DNA of 64,000 bases from Stutzerimonas stutzeri (GTDB lineage Bacteria; Pseudomonadota; Gammaproteobacteria; Pseudomonadales; Pseudomonadaceae), in the NCBI RefSeq assembly GCF_000219605.1, contig NC_015740.1, positions 1 through 64,000 of the forward strand, in the 5' to 3' direction. The position numbers were made by a program, and so were the translations under genes. The notes under the pieces are model-generated. The model saw only the letters and a list, made by a program, of their open reading frames with translations. It searched no databases and was not told the DNA's origin. Of this stretch, positions 1 to 14,332 are shown one piece after another (within the stretch, counting starts at the first letter, position 1; each line of letters opens with the position of its first letter).

Positions 1-60
1 TTTTAAGAGACCGGCGATTGTAGAGAAGCTGTCCGGCCAGGTCAATTTCCAACCAGTTCC

Positions 61-463
61 ATCGAGCTGAAAAATAGATAAGAAAGAAAAGAAATATAAG
101 CTCTTAAGATGTAATGCTTATGTATGTGTGCTCGACTTTCTGTGGATACCTTTCTGAAAGCCTCGCCGTTCATGGCGTTCACCGTTATTGAAACAGGTGG
201 AAAAGCGGTGTGGCTCTGGTGGGAAGGCTCTGTGAAGCCTGGGGATTAAACTTCGACATATCCACAGACGGGGTCATCCGGAGGTTTCCCACAGTCTTAA
301 ACACCGGTCTCAGGCAATGTTATCAACAAGCTTGCCGAGCAGCTTTTCATTGTGCTGGACGCCGCGGATTCGCAGTGGCATGGGTCGGGTTCTTGTGGAT
401 AACCGGCCTGCGCACGGCTACAATGGCCGCCTTCTTACCTCGACAGAGTCGATAGGAGCTTCC
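61..463. other. oriC: oriC region upstream of dnaA
   Basis: Non-coding stretch before dnaA. An AT-rich block (about 61-120) that could serve as the unwinding element is followed by a cluster of DnaA-box-like 9-mers: 141-149 (reverse, one mismatch), 258-266 (one mismatch), 285-293 (weaker), 320-328 (TTATCAACA, one mismatch) and a perfect TTATCCACA on the minus strand at 394-402. Pseudomonads are known to carry their origin between rpmH and dnaA, which fits this place. Positions 1-60 show nothing definite; they are probably the divergent rpmH leader. No protein gene is supported in this gap. Confidence 0.82.
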
Positions 464-1924
464 GTGTCGGTGGAACTTTGGCAGCAGTGTGTTGAGCTTT
501 TGCGCGATGAACTGCCTGCTCAGCAATTCAACACATGGATTCGTCCTCTGCAGGTCGAAGGCGACGGCGATGAGCTGCGCGTTTATGCCCCCAACCGTTT
601 CGTGCTCGACTGGGTCAACGAGAAGTACCTGTCGCGCCTGCTTGAGCTGCTGTCCGAGCGCTCGACCGGACTGGCACCGGCACTCTCCCTTCTTATAGGT
701 AGCAAGCGCACCTCCGCCGCCGCCCTGCCCTCTGCCGCCGCCGCTGCGCGTGCCCAGCCGCAGCCAGCCGCAGCCGAATCGGCCGCGCCCGCAGCAGCGG
801 TACAACAGCAGGCCCCCCGCTTCGAGCCGCTGGTTGCCGAGACACCGGAGCCGGAGCCGCCGCGTACCGAGCGGACCGTGCAGGTCGAAGGTGGCCTCAA
901 GCACACCAGTTATCTGAACCGCACCTTCACCTTCGAGAATTTCGTCGAAGGCAAGTCCAACCAGCTGGCACGGGCTGCCGCCTGGCAGGTGGCGGACAAT
1001 CCGAAGCATGGTTACAACCCGCTCTTCCTTTATGGTGGCGTGGGTTTGGGCAAGACCCACCTGATGCATGCGGTGGGCAACCATCTGCTGAAGAAGAATC
1101 CGAATGCCAAAGTGGTGTACCTGCATTCGGAGCGTTTCGTCGCCGACATGGTCAAGGCCCTGCAGCTCAACGCCATCAACGAATTCAAGCGCTTCTATCG
1201 TTCGGTGGATGCGCTGCTGATCGATGACATCCAGTTCTTCGCGAAGAAGGAGCGCTCTCAGGAAGAGTTCTTCCATACTTTCAATGCGCTGCTCGAAGGC
1301 GGCCAGCAGGTCATCCTTACCAGTGACCGCTATCCGAAGGAGATCGATGGGCTCGAGGAGCGCCTGAAGTCGCGTTTCGGCTGGGGGTTGACCGTAGCGG
1401 TCGAGCCGCCCGAACTGGAGACCCGCGTGGCGATCCTGATGAAGAAGGCGGATCAGGCCAAGGTGGACCTGCCCCATGATGCGGCCTTCTTCATTGCCCA
1501 GCGTATTCGCTCCAATGTCCGCGAACTCGAGGGTGCGCTGAAGCGCGTGATCGCTCATGCCCACTTCATGGGCCGCGACATCACCATCGAGCTGATCCGT
1601 GAGTCGCTGAAAGACCTGCTGGCGTTGCAGGATAAACTGGTCAGCGTCGACAATATTCAGCGCACCGTGGCCGAGTACTACAAGATCAAGATTTCCGATC
1701 TGCTGTCCAAGCGGCGTTCCCGTTCGGTCGCGCGTCCTCGGCAAGTGGCCATGGCCCTCTCCAAGGAATTGACCAACCACAGCCTGCCGGAGATCGGCGA
1801 CGCGTTCGGCGGTCGGGATCACACCACGGTGCTGCACGCCTGCCGTAAGATCGCCGAATTGCGGGAAACGGATGCGGACATACGCGAAGACTACAAGAAT
1901 TTGCTGCGAACTTTGACAACCTGA
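464..1924 (+). CDS. dnaA: Chromosomal replication initiator DnaA
   Basis: Binds DnaA boxes at oriC, oligomerises with ATP and melts the origin. The GTG start at 464 is chosen because an AGGAG sits at 454-458 and the protein then begins MSVELWQQC as in other Pseudomonas DnaA; the frame is open further upstream without family similarity. The 486-residue protein shows an N-terminal DnaB-interaction domain, an Ala/Pro/Gln-rich linker (about 90-140), the AAA+ core with Walker [10 protein letters not shown] near residue 190 and Walker [10 protein letters not shown] near 250, and the C-terminal DNA-binding signature [14 protein letters not shown] near 450. It heads the conserved dnaA-dnaN-recF-gyrB cluster. 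Nothing is odd in it. Confidence 0.98.
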   Translation: MSVELWQQCVELLRDELPAQQFNTWIRPLQVEGDGDELRVYAPNRFVLDWVNEKYLSRLLELLSERSTGLAPALSLLIGSKRTSAAALPSAAAAARAQPQPAAAESAAPAAAVQQQAPRFEPLVAETPEPEPPRTERTVQVEGGLKHTSYLNRTFTFENFVEGKSNQLARAAAWQVADNPKHGYNPLFLYGGVGLGKTHLMHAVGNHLLKKNPNAKVVYLHSERFVADMVKALQLNAINEFKRFYRSVDALLIDDIQFFAKKERSQEEFFHTFNALLEGGQQVILTSDRYPKEIDGLEERLKSRFGWGLTVAVEPPELETRVAILMKKADQAKVDLPHDAAFFIAQRIRSNVRELEGALKRVIAHAHFMGRDITIELIRESLKDLLALQDKLVSVDNIQRTVAEYYKIKISDLLSKRRSRSVARPRQVAMALSKELTNHSLPEIGDAFGGRDHTTVLHACRKIAELRETDADIREDYKNLLRTLTT

Positions 1925-1957
1925 GTGCGACCCAATCTATAGGCAAGGGACCAGACC

Positions 1958-3061
1958 ATGCATTTTTCCATTCAGCGCGAAGCCCTGTTGAAACCCCTGC
2001 AACTGGTTGCTGGCGTCGTCGAGCGCCGTCAGACCTTGCCGGTGCTGTCCAACGTTCTTCTCGTCGTACAGGGGCAGCAGCTGTCGCTGACCGGTACCGA
2101 CTTGGAAGTCGAACTGGTGGGCCGTGTCGCGCTGGAAGATGCCGCCGAGCCTGGCGAGATCACCGTGCCTGCGCGCAAGCTCATGGACATCTGCAAGAGC
2201 CTGCCGAGCGATGCGCTGATCAGCATTCGCCTGGATGACCAGAAGGTCGTCATCAAGTCGGGGCGCAGCCGCTTCACGCTGTCGACCCTGCCGGCCAACG
2301 ATTTCCCTACCGTGGAAGAAGGTCCGGGCTCGCTGTCATTCACCGTCGCGCAGGGCAAGCTGCGCAAGCTCATCGAGCGCAGCGCGTTCGCCATGGCCCA
2401 GCAGGATGTGCGCTATTACCTCAACGGCATGCTGATCGAAGTGTCCAGCGGCATGTTGCGTGCCGTCGCCACCGATGGCCATCGCCTGGCCATGTGTTCG
2501 ATGCAGGCCGGCATCGAACAGCCCGATCGCCACCAGGTGATCGTTCCGCGCAAGGGTATTCTGGAACTGGCGCGCCTGCTCAACGACCAGGATGCCGAGG
2601 TCAGCATCGTGCTGGGTCAGCATCACATTCGCGCCACCACCGGCGAGTTCACCTTCACCTCCAAGTTGGTGGATGGCAAGTTCCCCGACTACGAGCGCGT
2701 GCTGCCGCGGGGCGGTGACAAACTGGTGGTCGGTGATCGCCAGCTGCTGCGCGAGGCGTTCAGTCGCACCGCGATCCTCTCCAACGAAAAGTACCGCGGC
2801 ATTCGCCTGCAGCTGGAAAGCGGCCTGTTGAAAATCCAGGCCAACAACCCGGAGCAGGAGGAAGCCGAGGAAGAAGTCGCCGTCGACTACAACGGCGGTT
2901 CGCTGGAGATCGGTTTCAACGTCAGCTATCTGCTCGATGTCCTCGGCGTGATGACTACCGAGCAGGTGCGGCTGATTCTCTCCGACGCCAACAGCAGCGC
3001 GCTGGTGCAGGAGTTCGATAACGACGATTCCGCCTACGTCGTGATGCCGATGCGTCTGTAA
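1958..3061 (+). CDS. dnaN: DNA polymerase III beta sliding clamp
   Basis: Forms the dimeric ring that tethers the replicative polymerase and other repair proteins to DNA. The 367-residue length and the start MHFSIQREALLKPLQ match the family, and the C-terminus ends in the typical YVVMPMRL. The three clamp subdomains can be followed by their repeated beta-sheet pattern. It lies 33 bp after dnaA and 9 bp before recF on the same strand, the usual co-transcribed origin arrangement. Confidence 0.98.
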   Translation: MHFSIQREALLKPLQLVAGVVERRQTLPVLSNVLLVVQGQQLSLTGTDLEVELVGRVALEDAAEPGEITVPARKLMDICKSLPSDALISIRLDDQKVVIKSGRSRFTLSTLPANDFPTVEEGPGSLSFTVAQGKLRKLIERSAFAMAQQDVRYYLNGMLIEVSSGMLRAVATDGHRLAMCSMQAGIEQPDRHQVIVPRKGILELARLLNDQDAEVSIVLGQHHIRATTGEFTFTSKLVDGKFPDYERVLPRGGDKLVVGDRQLLREAFSRTAILSNEKYRGIRLQLESGLLKIQANNPEQEEAEEEVAVDYNGGSLEIGFNVSYLLDVLGVMTTEQVRLILSDANSSALVQEFDNDDSAYVVMPMRL

Positions 3062-3070
3062 CCCCGCTTA

Positions 3071-6594
<3,524 letters not shown>

Positions 6595-6600
6595 TGCGGT

Positions 6601-6663
6601 TGTAGGTGGACAAAGTTATCTGCCCATTCGGCCAAAGTTAGAGGGTTAGGCCAAAGTTAATTG
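6601..6663. repeat. Threefold short direct repeat, possible IS end remnant
   Basis: Three copies of a (G)GMCAAAGTTA unit lie at roughly 6608-6618, 6630-6640 and 6649-6659, right after gyrB. Multiple short terminal repeats of this type, starting with TGT, are typical of IS21-family ends. No transposase of the matching kind is adjacent, so this may be a solo end left by deletion. The element identity is inference. Confidence 0.4.
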
Positions 6664-6682
6664 CCTGCTGCCCTCCTCCTGG

Positions 6683-6717
6683 AAACCCCGGTTGACTGAA
6701 AGGTCTGCCGGGGTTTT
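6683..6717 (+). terminator. Rho-independent terminator after gyrB
   Basis: AAACCCCGG (6683-6691) pairs perfectly with CCGGGGTTT (6708-6716) around a 16-nt loop and runs into TTTT. It lies downstream of gyrB and upstream of hsdM, and would end the dnaA-gyrB transcript. Confidence 0.75.
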
Positions 6718-6860
6718 GTCGTTCATGGGGAATTGATTTTTCGGGCTTCAAGTGGCGTCGACTTGTAGAATCGAGCCCACATTTTTCTGATACGCCTAGG
6801 CGGCATGGCAGCAATCGCCAGGTGCTGGGCGTCGTGCTTTGTATAGGGATTGATTTACCC

Positions 6861-7648
6861 ATGGCTGACAAGCTGTCACTCGAAACGCTGGAGTCCTGGC
6901 TCTGGGAGTCCGCCAACATCCTGCGCGGTTCCATCGACTCCTCCGACTTCAAGAACTACATCTTCGGCCTGCTCTTCCTCAAACGTTACAACGATGTGTT
7001 CGAAGAGCGTATTGCCAAGCTGATGAAGGACGAAGGCCTGAGCTTTGGCGATGCTCAGGATGAGATTGAGGATAAATGGGGCAAATTCCCGATTAGTGCC
7101 CGTTGGTTCGATCTGATATCTCGCACCGAGAATATTGGTGAAGCCCTCGATAAGGCTTTCGCGACCATCGAGGCCAACAACCCTGAACTGCAACATGTGT
7201 TGACCGCTACGCAGTACGGCGATAAGCGGGTGCTGTCGGATGCCACCTTGCAGCGTTTGCTGCGCCACTTTAACCAGTACAAGCTGGGCAATGACGACCT
7301 GTACAAGGCCGACATGCTGGGCGATGCCTACGAGTATCTGATCAAGCAGTTTGCCGACGACGCCGGTAAAAAAGGTGGCGAGTTCTATACGCCCAAGGCC
7401 GTGGTGCAATTAGTGGTTGAGCTGATTGATCCGCAACCCGGCCACAGTGTGTATGACCCCACCTGCGGCAGTGGCGGCATGCTGGTTGAGAGCGCCCACC
7501 ATGTGTCCAACTTGCCCAATGGCACCCTGATGGGCAAGCCTAACGTGCTCCTTTACGGGCAAGAAAAGAACCTGGGCACCTGGGCTATCGCCAAGCTCAA
7601 TCTTTACCTGCACAACATGCACGCCTCCATTGAGCGTGGAGACACTCT
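6861..7648 (+). pseudogene. hsdM: Type I restriction-modification DNA methyltransferase HsdM, 5' part, disrupted by an IS
   Basis: First 262 codons of an N6-adenine methyltransferase subunit. The ATG at 6861 gives the family start MADKLSLETLESWLW; an in-frame upstream start at 6822 is unlikely. The HsdM N-terminal helical domain is followed by EFYTPKAVVQL and the S-adenosylmethionine motif I DPTCGSGGM near residue 205. The reading frame is cut at 7648 by the IS3-family element, and the remainder resumes at 8965 in exactly the right frame, giving a 536-residue intact ancestor. The catalytic NPPF motif lies in the downstream half, so this fragment alone cannot methylate. Confidence 0.93.
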
Positions 7649-7698
7649 TGAACCGCCCCGACTTCCCCGGAGGCTCCAACTCTTGAGAGGATGGAGCT

Positions 7699-8921
<1,223 letters not shown>

Positions 8922-8960
8922 CTCACACCAAAGAGCCTCCGGACAATGCGGGGCGGTTCA

Positions 8961-9787
8961 CTCTGGTTGAGCCCAAGCATCTAGACGGTGACTATCTGAA
9001 GACCTTCGACCGGGTAATTGCCAATCCGCCGTTCTCGGCCAAGTCCTGGTGGACTCCGTTGGAGCTAAGCAACGAGAACGAGCAGGAGAATGGCAAGAAG
9101 GCCAAAGCGCCAAACTACAAGCAGGTCAGCGACCCTTTCGGTCGACTGGTCTATGGCATCCCGCCGCGAGGCTATGCCGACCTCGCTTTCGCTCAACATA
9201 TGCTGGCCAGTCTCAAGGCTGATGGCCGTATGGGGGTCATCCTGCCCCACGGTGTACTGTTCCGTAGCGGCGAGGAAGGCAAGATTCGCGAGGGGCTTCT
9301 GTTCGGCACAGATGCGGCTAACGGCAATCAGGCGGGTGATCTGATTGAGGCCATCGTGGGCCTACCGTCGGCCCTTTTCTATAACACCGGTATTCCGGCC
9401 TGTGTGTTGATACTTAATAAGCAGAAACCTGCTGCACTTAAGGGCAAGGTCATCATCATCGATGCCAGCCGTGACTACTTAGAAGGCAAGGCGCAAAACA
9501 GTCTTCGCGTTGAAGACATCACGCGCATCGTTAATACCCATAAGGCGGCATTTGAGCAGCAAGTCGAGGTTGAGAACTACTGTCGGGTCGTGACGCTAGA
9601 CGAAATCCTCAGCAACGCCGGTAACCTCAATATTGCCCGTTATATTGATAACGGTAAGTCCGATGACGCGGTGGACGTGACAGCCACCTTGGCGAAACTA
9701 GCGGCACTCGCCGATGAAGAGGCGCAGATTGATGTGCGGTTAAATGGTTATCTGATGGAGTTGGGTCTGCTGGAGATCGGGGCATGA
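8961..9787 (+). pseudogene. hsdM: HsdM 3' part, downstream of the IS
   Basis: Continuation of the methyltransferase after the insertion. The sequence resumes GDTL|VEPKHLDGDYLKTFD and soon shows the catalytic motif IV NPPFS, then DPFGRLVYGIPPRGYADLAF and VILPHGVLFRSG, all typical of HsdM. It ends at 9787, overlapping the hsdS start (ATGA at 9784-9787), which is the usual M-S coupling. The frame stays open back into the IS from an ATG at 8768, so a chimeric protein lacking motif I could be made, but it would not bind S-adenosylmethionine. Confidence 0.92.
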
Positions 9788-9926
9788 GCCAAGGCGTTTC
9801 CGGCTCGCTTCAGGACACGCCTATCGGAGCCGTCACATCCGACTGGGAAATGGGCGTAATTGGAGACTTTGTCACCGCGCTGCAAGCAGGTGTTAGCGTC
9901 AATGCTGTTGAAACTGACTCTGGATG
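9784..9926 (+). pseudogene. hsdS: Type I specificity subunit HsdS, truncated after 47 codons
   Basis: Starts in the hsdM stop and encodes the beginning of a specificity subunit: the phrase IGDFVTALQAGVSVN resembles the first strand and loop of HsdS target-recognition domains. The native sequence ends at 9926, where the IS21-family element begins; the frame reads about 13 more codons into the IS and stops at 9966. Both target-recognition domains are missing, and no downstream remainder of hsdS nor any hsdR is present in the window. The call rests on the position after hsdM and this short motif. Confidence 0.75.
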
Positions 9927-10120
9927 TGTTGGCGCTGATGGAAAATTGACCCACCCTGCCGATTGAAATTTGACCCAGGGCGGATTGCTGATTTTGTTAC
10001 CAGCAACTGTGGATAAGTCTACCAGCGCAGCTGCTGTTGCCCCCACTCCTTCGCTAGCCCAGTTCAGTTGTTTAAGACCTGCCACACGCAGCCATGTAGC
10101 AGGCCGTCGTCGCCATGAAA

Positions 10121-10924
10121 TCAGAACGGCTCATCGTCCTCCGGTTCCTGGCCGCCCTTACGCTTTCGCTCCCGTGATTTGATCTTGGCCTGGGCCGCCA
10201 AGCTACTGTGTTGCAGGCGATAGGACTCGTTACCGGTTTCGACGATATGGCAGTGGTGGGTCAGCCGATCCAGCAGGGCGGTGGTCATCTTGGCGTCGCC
10301 GAACACGCTCGACCATTCGGCGAAGCTCAGGTTGGTGGTGATCACCACGCTGGTGTGTTCGTACAGCTTGGACAGCAGGTGAAACAGCAACGCACCGCCA
10401 GCCTGGCTGAACGGCAGATAACCCAGTTCGTCGAGGATGACCAGATCCATGCGCAGCAGTGCCTGGGCGATCCGCCCGGCTTTGCCGTCGTGTTTTTCGC
10501 GCTCCAGCAGATTGACCAGATCGACCGTGGAGTAGAAGCGCACGCGCTTACCGTGCCGGGTGATGCCGGACACGGCCAGCGCGGTGGCTAGGTGGGTTTT
10601 ACCGGTGCCTGGCCCACCGATCAGCACCACGTTCTGCGCGGTGTCGGTAAAGGCCAGGCTGGCCAGCTCGCTGATCAGGCGTGCGTCGGCGCTAGAGGCG
10701 TTGAAATCGAAGCTGGCCAGATCGCGGTGCATCGGCAGCTTGGCCATGTTCATCTGGTGGCTCACCGAGCGCATGGCGCGATCTGTGTGCTCTTGTTCCA
10801 GCAGGTGTTCGAGCAGCCACTTGGACGAGGCTGTGTTCGACTCACCCTGTGCAGTTAACTCCGCCCAGGCCGTGGCCATGCCGTGCAGGCGCAGCTCCTT
10901 GAGTTCCGCCATCAAATCACGCAT
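10121..10924 (-). CDS. istB: IS21-family helper ATPase IstB
   Basis: 267-residue AAA+ ATPase that regulates the IstA transposase. Walker [10 protein letters not shown] lies near residue 110 and Walker [13 protein letters not shown] near 168, with sensor segment [12 protein letters not shown] near 205. The ATG at 10924 overlaps the istA stop by 8 bp, the normal istA-istB coupling; the frame is open further upstream inside istA but without family similarity. The tail is rich in Lys, Arg and Glu. Confidence 0.94.
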   Translation of the reverse strand: MRDLMAELKELRLHGMATAWAELTAQGESNTASSKWLLEHLLEQEHTDRAMRSVSHQMNMAKLPMHRDLASFDFNASSADARLISELASLAFTDTAQNVVLIGGPGTGKTHLATALAVSGITRHGKRVRFYSTVDLVNLLEREKHDGKAGRIAQALLRMDLVILDELGYLPFSQAGGALLFHLLSKLYEHTSVVITTNLSFAEWSSVFGDAKMTTALLDRLTHHCHIVETGNESYRLQHSSLAAQAKIKSRERKRKGGQEPEDDEPF

Positions 10925-12425
10925 GACCGACCTCCTCGGCCTGGCCACGCAGGCGGTCGTAGCGCGCCGTGTTAGCGACGGGGGCTTCCTTGAGCGACAA
11001 GTGGGTTTCGACGCTGGGTGGTGGTTCGGTCGCGGCCAGGCGCGCCACGACATTGAGGATGTGTTCGGCGCTCAGGCTGCCGCTTTCCAGTACCAGCTCA
11101 ACAGCCACCAGCACCGCATCGAGCCCGGCGACTGGTACGGCAGCCAGAACTTGCGCCATGATCCGGTCACCGCCGGCATGACGCTCCAGACCGTGCTTAA
11201 GCTGACGCAGCGGCGCCGGCAGATCAGCAAAGGGCGCGCCGTTGCGCAGCGCACCGGGCTTGCGTTCGATCAGCGGGAGGTAGTGCTGCCAGTCATAGCT
11301 GACCTGGTCGCGATCCAGCAAGCGGACATGGCTGGCGATCAGCGCGTCGTCAGCCACCACCTCGATTCGCGTCGGATACAAACGGCTGCTGACCCACTTA
11401 CCCGCGTACTCACACGGCACCGAGTAGCGGTTGCGCCCGACGCTGACCAGGCAGGTGCTGGAGACCCGCGCAGGCCGCTCGACGTAACCGTCGAATGGCG
11501 CTGGCACAGGCATCAGTTCAGCGCGCTCCAACTCCAGCACTTCGGCCACACTCAGCCCGCTGTATTGAGGGTGCGTCAGCTCGTTCCAAAGCGCGCGGCA
11601 GCGCTGGCCCAGCCAGGCATTGAGTTCCTCGACGGAGTGAAACTGGCAGTCCTGGGCGTCTAGCCAGATACGCCTGCGGCTGTCTTGCACGTTCTTTTCA
11701 ACGATGCCCTTTTCCCAACCAGCGGCGACGTTGCAGAAGTCCGGATCGAACAGGTAATGCGCGCACATCACCGCAAAGCGCGCATTCACCGCCCGGCCTT
11801 TGCCCTTATTGACCTTGTCGACGGCGGTCTTCATGTTGTCGTAGATGCCCCGGCGCGGCACGCCGCCCAAGGAGCCGAACGAGCGTGTATGGGCGTCAAA
11901 TAACATCTCATGGCCCTGGCTCGGATACGCCACAAGCCAGAACGCACGGCTGGCACACAGCTTCAGATGTGCCACCTGCATACGCCGGTAAATGCCGCCG
12001 ACCAGCAAGCCTTCCTCGCTCCAGTCAAACTGAAACGCCTCGCCAAGAGCAAAGGTCAGCGGCACAAAGGCCTGCGACGCCTTGCCCTGTCCCCCTCGCC
12101 AGGCACGGATAAACGCGGTGAGCTGGCTGTAGCCACCGTCATAACCTTCGGCTTTGATTTGCGCCAACAGCGCCTTGGCACTGCGCTGCTGTTGCTTGGG
12201 CCGCAGCGAATCGGCTTTTAGCGCCTGCTCCAGCGTGGCGTGAAAAGGGCTGAGTTTGTTGAAGATCGCGCGGCGTTGGTAGACCGGCGGCTTGGCCTCA
12301 GGTGCTCTGACCCACTTGCGAATCGTGTTGCGCGCCAACCCGGTGCGCTTGGCTATCTCATGCAGCGACAGCTTGTCGCGGAAATACATCCGGCGGATTT
12401 TGCCCATCATTTCCATACTGATCAC
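10917..12425 (-). CDS. istA: IS21-family transposase IstA
   Basis: 502-residue transposase. An N-terminal helix-turn-helix ([22 protein letters not shown], near residues 19-40) is followed by an integrase-like core that starts FQFDWSEEG (first catalytic D, near 153), continues with [13 protein letters not shown] (second D) and [16 protein letters not shown] (E), and ends in a beta-barrel type C-terminal region. The GTG at 12425 has an AGGAG 8 nt upstream; an ATG nine bases on is an alternative. The gene is intact. Confidence 0.94.
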   Translation of the reverse strand: MISMEMMGKIRRMYFRDKLSLHEIAKRTGLARNTIRKWVRAPEAKPPVYQRRAIFNKLSPFHATLEQALKADSLRPKQQQRSAKALLAQIKAEGYDGGYSQLTAFIRAWRGGQGKASQAFVPLTFALGEAFQFDWSEEGLLVGGIYRRMQVAHLKLCASRAFWLVAYPSQGHEMLFDAHTRSFGSLGGVPRRGIYDNMKTAVDKVNKGKGRAVNARFAVMCAHYLFDPDFCNVAAGWEKGIVEKNVQDSRRRIWLDAQDCQFHSVEELNAWLGQRCRALWNELTHPQYSGLSVAEVLELERAELMPVPAPFDGYVERPARVSSTCLVSVGRNRYSVPCEYAGKWVSSRLYPTRIEVVADDALIASHVRLLDRDQVSYDWQHYLPLIERKPGALRNGAPFADLPAPLRQLKHGLERHAGGDRIMAQVLAAVPVAGLDAVLVAVELVLESGSLSAEHILNVVARLAATEPPPSVETHLSLKEAPVANTARYDRLRGQAEEVGHA

Positions 12426-12530
12426 CCTGTGTTCTCCTGCTCAAAAATTGAGCAGGAGCAGTTGAACACCTGGGTCAGTTTTCAGTCGGCAGAACAGCCT
12501 CTACTGGGTCAGTTTTCGGTCAGCGGCAAC

Positions 12531-12553
12531 ACCCCGGCCTCGGCTGGGGTTTT
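12531..12553 (+). terminator. Terminator-like hairpin at the IS21 junction
   Basis: ACCCCGGCC (12531-12539) faces GGCTGGGGT (12542-12550) with one mismatch and is followed by TTT and CATTTT. It begins on the last base of the IS, so it is host sequence cut at the base of its left arm. It probably ended a gene that stood here before, possibly ahpC (inference from the usual ahpC-ahpF order). Confidence 0.6.
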
Positions 12554-12697
12554 CATTTTCAGCATAGGCAGATCAAATCGAAGCGACTGTTTTAATCAAT
12601 TTCGGAATAGCCCTACTGCGGAGTAGAGTTTGCCCCATTCGAGTCATTCATCTTAAGAGCCCTCAGGGCTAATACACTTTGACGGGGTAAGTCGCCA

Positions 12698-14260
12698 ATG
12701 TTGGATTCCAATCTCAAGACCCAGTTGAAAGCCTACCTGGAGAAGGTCACCCAGCCCTTCGAGATCGTCGCGTCCCTCGATGACGGCGAGAAATCCCGGG
12801 AGCTGCTGAGCCTGCTGCAGGACATCGCCGGCCTCAGCGACAAGATCACCTTGAAGACCGACGGCGACGATGCGCGCAAGCCGTCGTTCTCGCTCAACCG
12901 CATCGGCGGCAACATCAGCCTGCGTTTCGCCGGCATCCCCATGGGCCACGAGTTCACCTCGCTGGTGCTGGCCTTGCTGCAGGTCGGCGGCCACCCGTCG
13001 AAGACCGCGCCGGAAGTCATTGAGCAGATCAAGGCGCTCGACGGCGACTACCGCTTCGAAACCTACTTCTCGCTGTCCTGCCAGAACTGCCCGGACGTGG
13101 TCCAGGCGCTGAACCTGATGGCCGTGCTCAACCCGAACGTCAAGCACGTGGCCATCGACGGCGCGCTGTTCCAGGATGAAGTCGAAGCGCGGCAGATCAT
13201 GTCGGTGCCGAGCATCTACCTCAACGGCGAGCTGTTCACCCAGGGCCGCATGAGCGAGGAAGAGATCCTCGCCAAGCTCGACACCGGTTCCAGCGCCCGT
13301 GATGCCGAGAAGCTCAAGGCCAAGGACGCCTTCGACGTGCTGGTGGTCGGCGGCGGCCCGGCTGGCGCCGCAGCGGCCATCTACGCCGCGCGCAAGGGCG
13401 TCCGCACCGGCGTCGCGGCCGAGCGCTTCGGCGGTCAGGTGCTGGACACCATGGCCATCGAGAACTTCATCTCGGTGAAGGAAACCGAAGGCCCGAAACT
13501 GGCCCGCGCGCTGGAAGAGCACGTGCGCGAGTACGAGGTCGACATCATGAACCTGCAGCGCGCCAGCCAGCTGATCCCGGCTGGTGCCGATGGCCTGCAC
13601 CGGGTGCAGTTCGAGAACGGCGGCGAGCTCAAGGCCAAGACCCTGATCCTCGCCACTGGCGCGCGCTGGCGCGAAATGAACGTGCCGGGCGAGCAGGAAT
13701 ACCGCGGCCGCGGCGTCGCCTACTGCCCGCACTGCGACGGCCCGCTGTTCAAGGGCAAGCGCGTGGCGGTGATCGGCGGTGGCAACTCCGGCGTGGAAGC
13801 GGCCATCGACCTGGCCGGCATCGTCGCCCACGTGACCCTGCTGGAATTCGGCGAAGACCTGCGTGCCGACGCCGTGCTGCAGCGCAAGCTCAACAGCCTG
13901 CCCAACGTCCGCGTGCTGAAGATGGCGCAGACCACCGAGGTCAAGGGCGACGGCCAGAAGGTCACGGGCCTGGTCTACAAGGACCGCACCAACGACGAGG
14001 TGCACAGCGTCGAGCTGGAAGGCATCTTCGTGCAGATCGGCCTGCTGCCCAACAGCGAATGGCTCAAGGGCACCCTGGAGCTGTCGCGTTTCGGCGAGAT
14101 CATCGTCGACGCCAAGGGCCAGACCAGCATCCCCGGCGTGTTCGCCGCCGGTGACGTGACCACGGTGCCGTACAAGCAGATCGTGATCGCCGTCGGTGAA
14201 GGCGCCAAGGCCTCGCTGAGCGCCTTCGATCACCTGATCCGCACCTCCGCGCCGGCCTGA
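12698..14260 (+). CDS. ahpF: Alkyl hydroperoxide reductase subunit F
   Basis: NADH-dependent flavoprotein that reduces the peroxiredoxin AhpC. The 520 residues show the N-terminal double-thioredoxin fold with redox centre SCQNCPD near 130, the FAD site [19 protein letters not shown] near 217, the active disulfide YCPHCDG near 345, the NAD site [16 protein letters not shown] near 360 and a C-terminal [12 protein letters not shown]. No ahpC is next to it: the upstream flank is the IS21-family element. Upstream 12554-12697 is moderately AT-rich and contains a palindrome AGCCCTCAGGGCT at 12658-12670; an OxyR site could not be confirmed by eye. Confidence 0.97.
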   Translation: MLDSNLKTQLKAYLEKVTQPFEIVASLDDGEKSRELLSLLQDIAGLSDKITLKTDGDDARKPSFSLNRIGGNISLRFAGIPMGHEFTSLVLALLQVGGHPSKTAPEVIEQIKALDGDYRFETYFSLSCQNCPDVVQALNLMAVLNPNVKHVAIDGALFQDEVEARQIMSVPSIYLNGELFTQGRMSEEEILAKLDTGSSARDAEKLKAKDAFDVLVVGGGPAGAAAAIYAARKGVRTGVAAERFGGQVLDTMAIENFISVKETEGPKLARALEEHVREYEVDIMNLQRASQLIPAGADGLHRVQFENGGELKAKTLILATGARWREMNVPGEQEYRGRGVAYCPHCDGPLFKGKRVAVIGGGNSGVEAAIDLAGIVAHVTLLEFGEDLRADAVLQRKLNSLPNVRVLKMAQTTEVKGDGQKVTGLVYKDRTNDEVHSVELEGIFVQIGLLPNSEWLKGTLELSRFGEIIVDAKGQTSIPGVFAAGDVTTVPYKQIVIAVGEGAKASLSAFDHLIRTSAPA

Positions 14261-14275
14261 TCGGGCTCGGCAAAC

Positions 14276-14310
14276 AAAAAGGGGAGCAACCTGAGGTTGC
14301 TCCCCTTTTT
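14276..14310. terminator. Bidirectional rho-independent terminator
   Basis: A 35-bp near-perfect palindrome: AAAAAGGGGAGCAACC, a 3-nt centre, then the complement ending in TTTTT. It sits between the convergent ahpF and the diguanylate cyclase gene and can stop transcription from both sides. Confidence 0.93.
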
Positions 14311-14332
14311 CGCGTTCACGGCCGGCGTTCCT

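Larger units (their letters stand above)
9927..12531 (-). mobile_element. IS21-family insertion sequence (about 2.6 kb)
   Basis: The left end TGTTGGCGCTGATGG (9927) and the complement of the right end TGTTGCCGCTGACCG (12531) match and continue into GAAAAYTGACCCA. Each end has a second copy of the GACCCA-type repeat (9968-9978 and 12461-12485 areas), the multiple terminal repeats typical of IS21. Inside are istA and istB on the minus strand. The flanks do not match (GGATG on the left, CCCCGG on the right), so the target duplication is missing, which suggests a deletion or rearrangement at this copy. Between the left end and istB (9967-10120) no gene is seen. Confidence 0.9.

Noticed and set aside
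10008..10016. Perfect DnaA box (TGTGGATAA) within the IS21-family element
   Set aside because: It is solitary and outside oriC; a 9-mer match is expected by chance. No second origin is implied.
12560..12620. OxyR-like ATAG motif upstream of ahpF
   Set aside because: Only the first ATAG agrees; the remaining positions of the four-part consensus do not.
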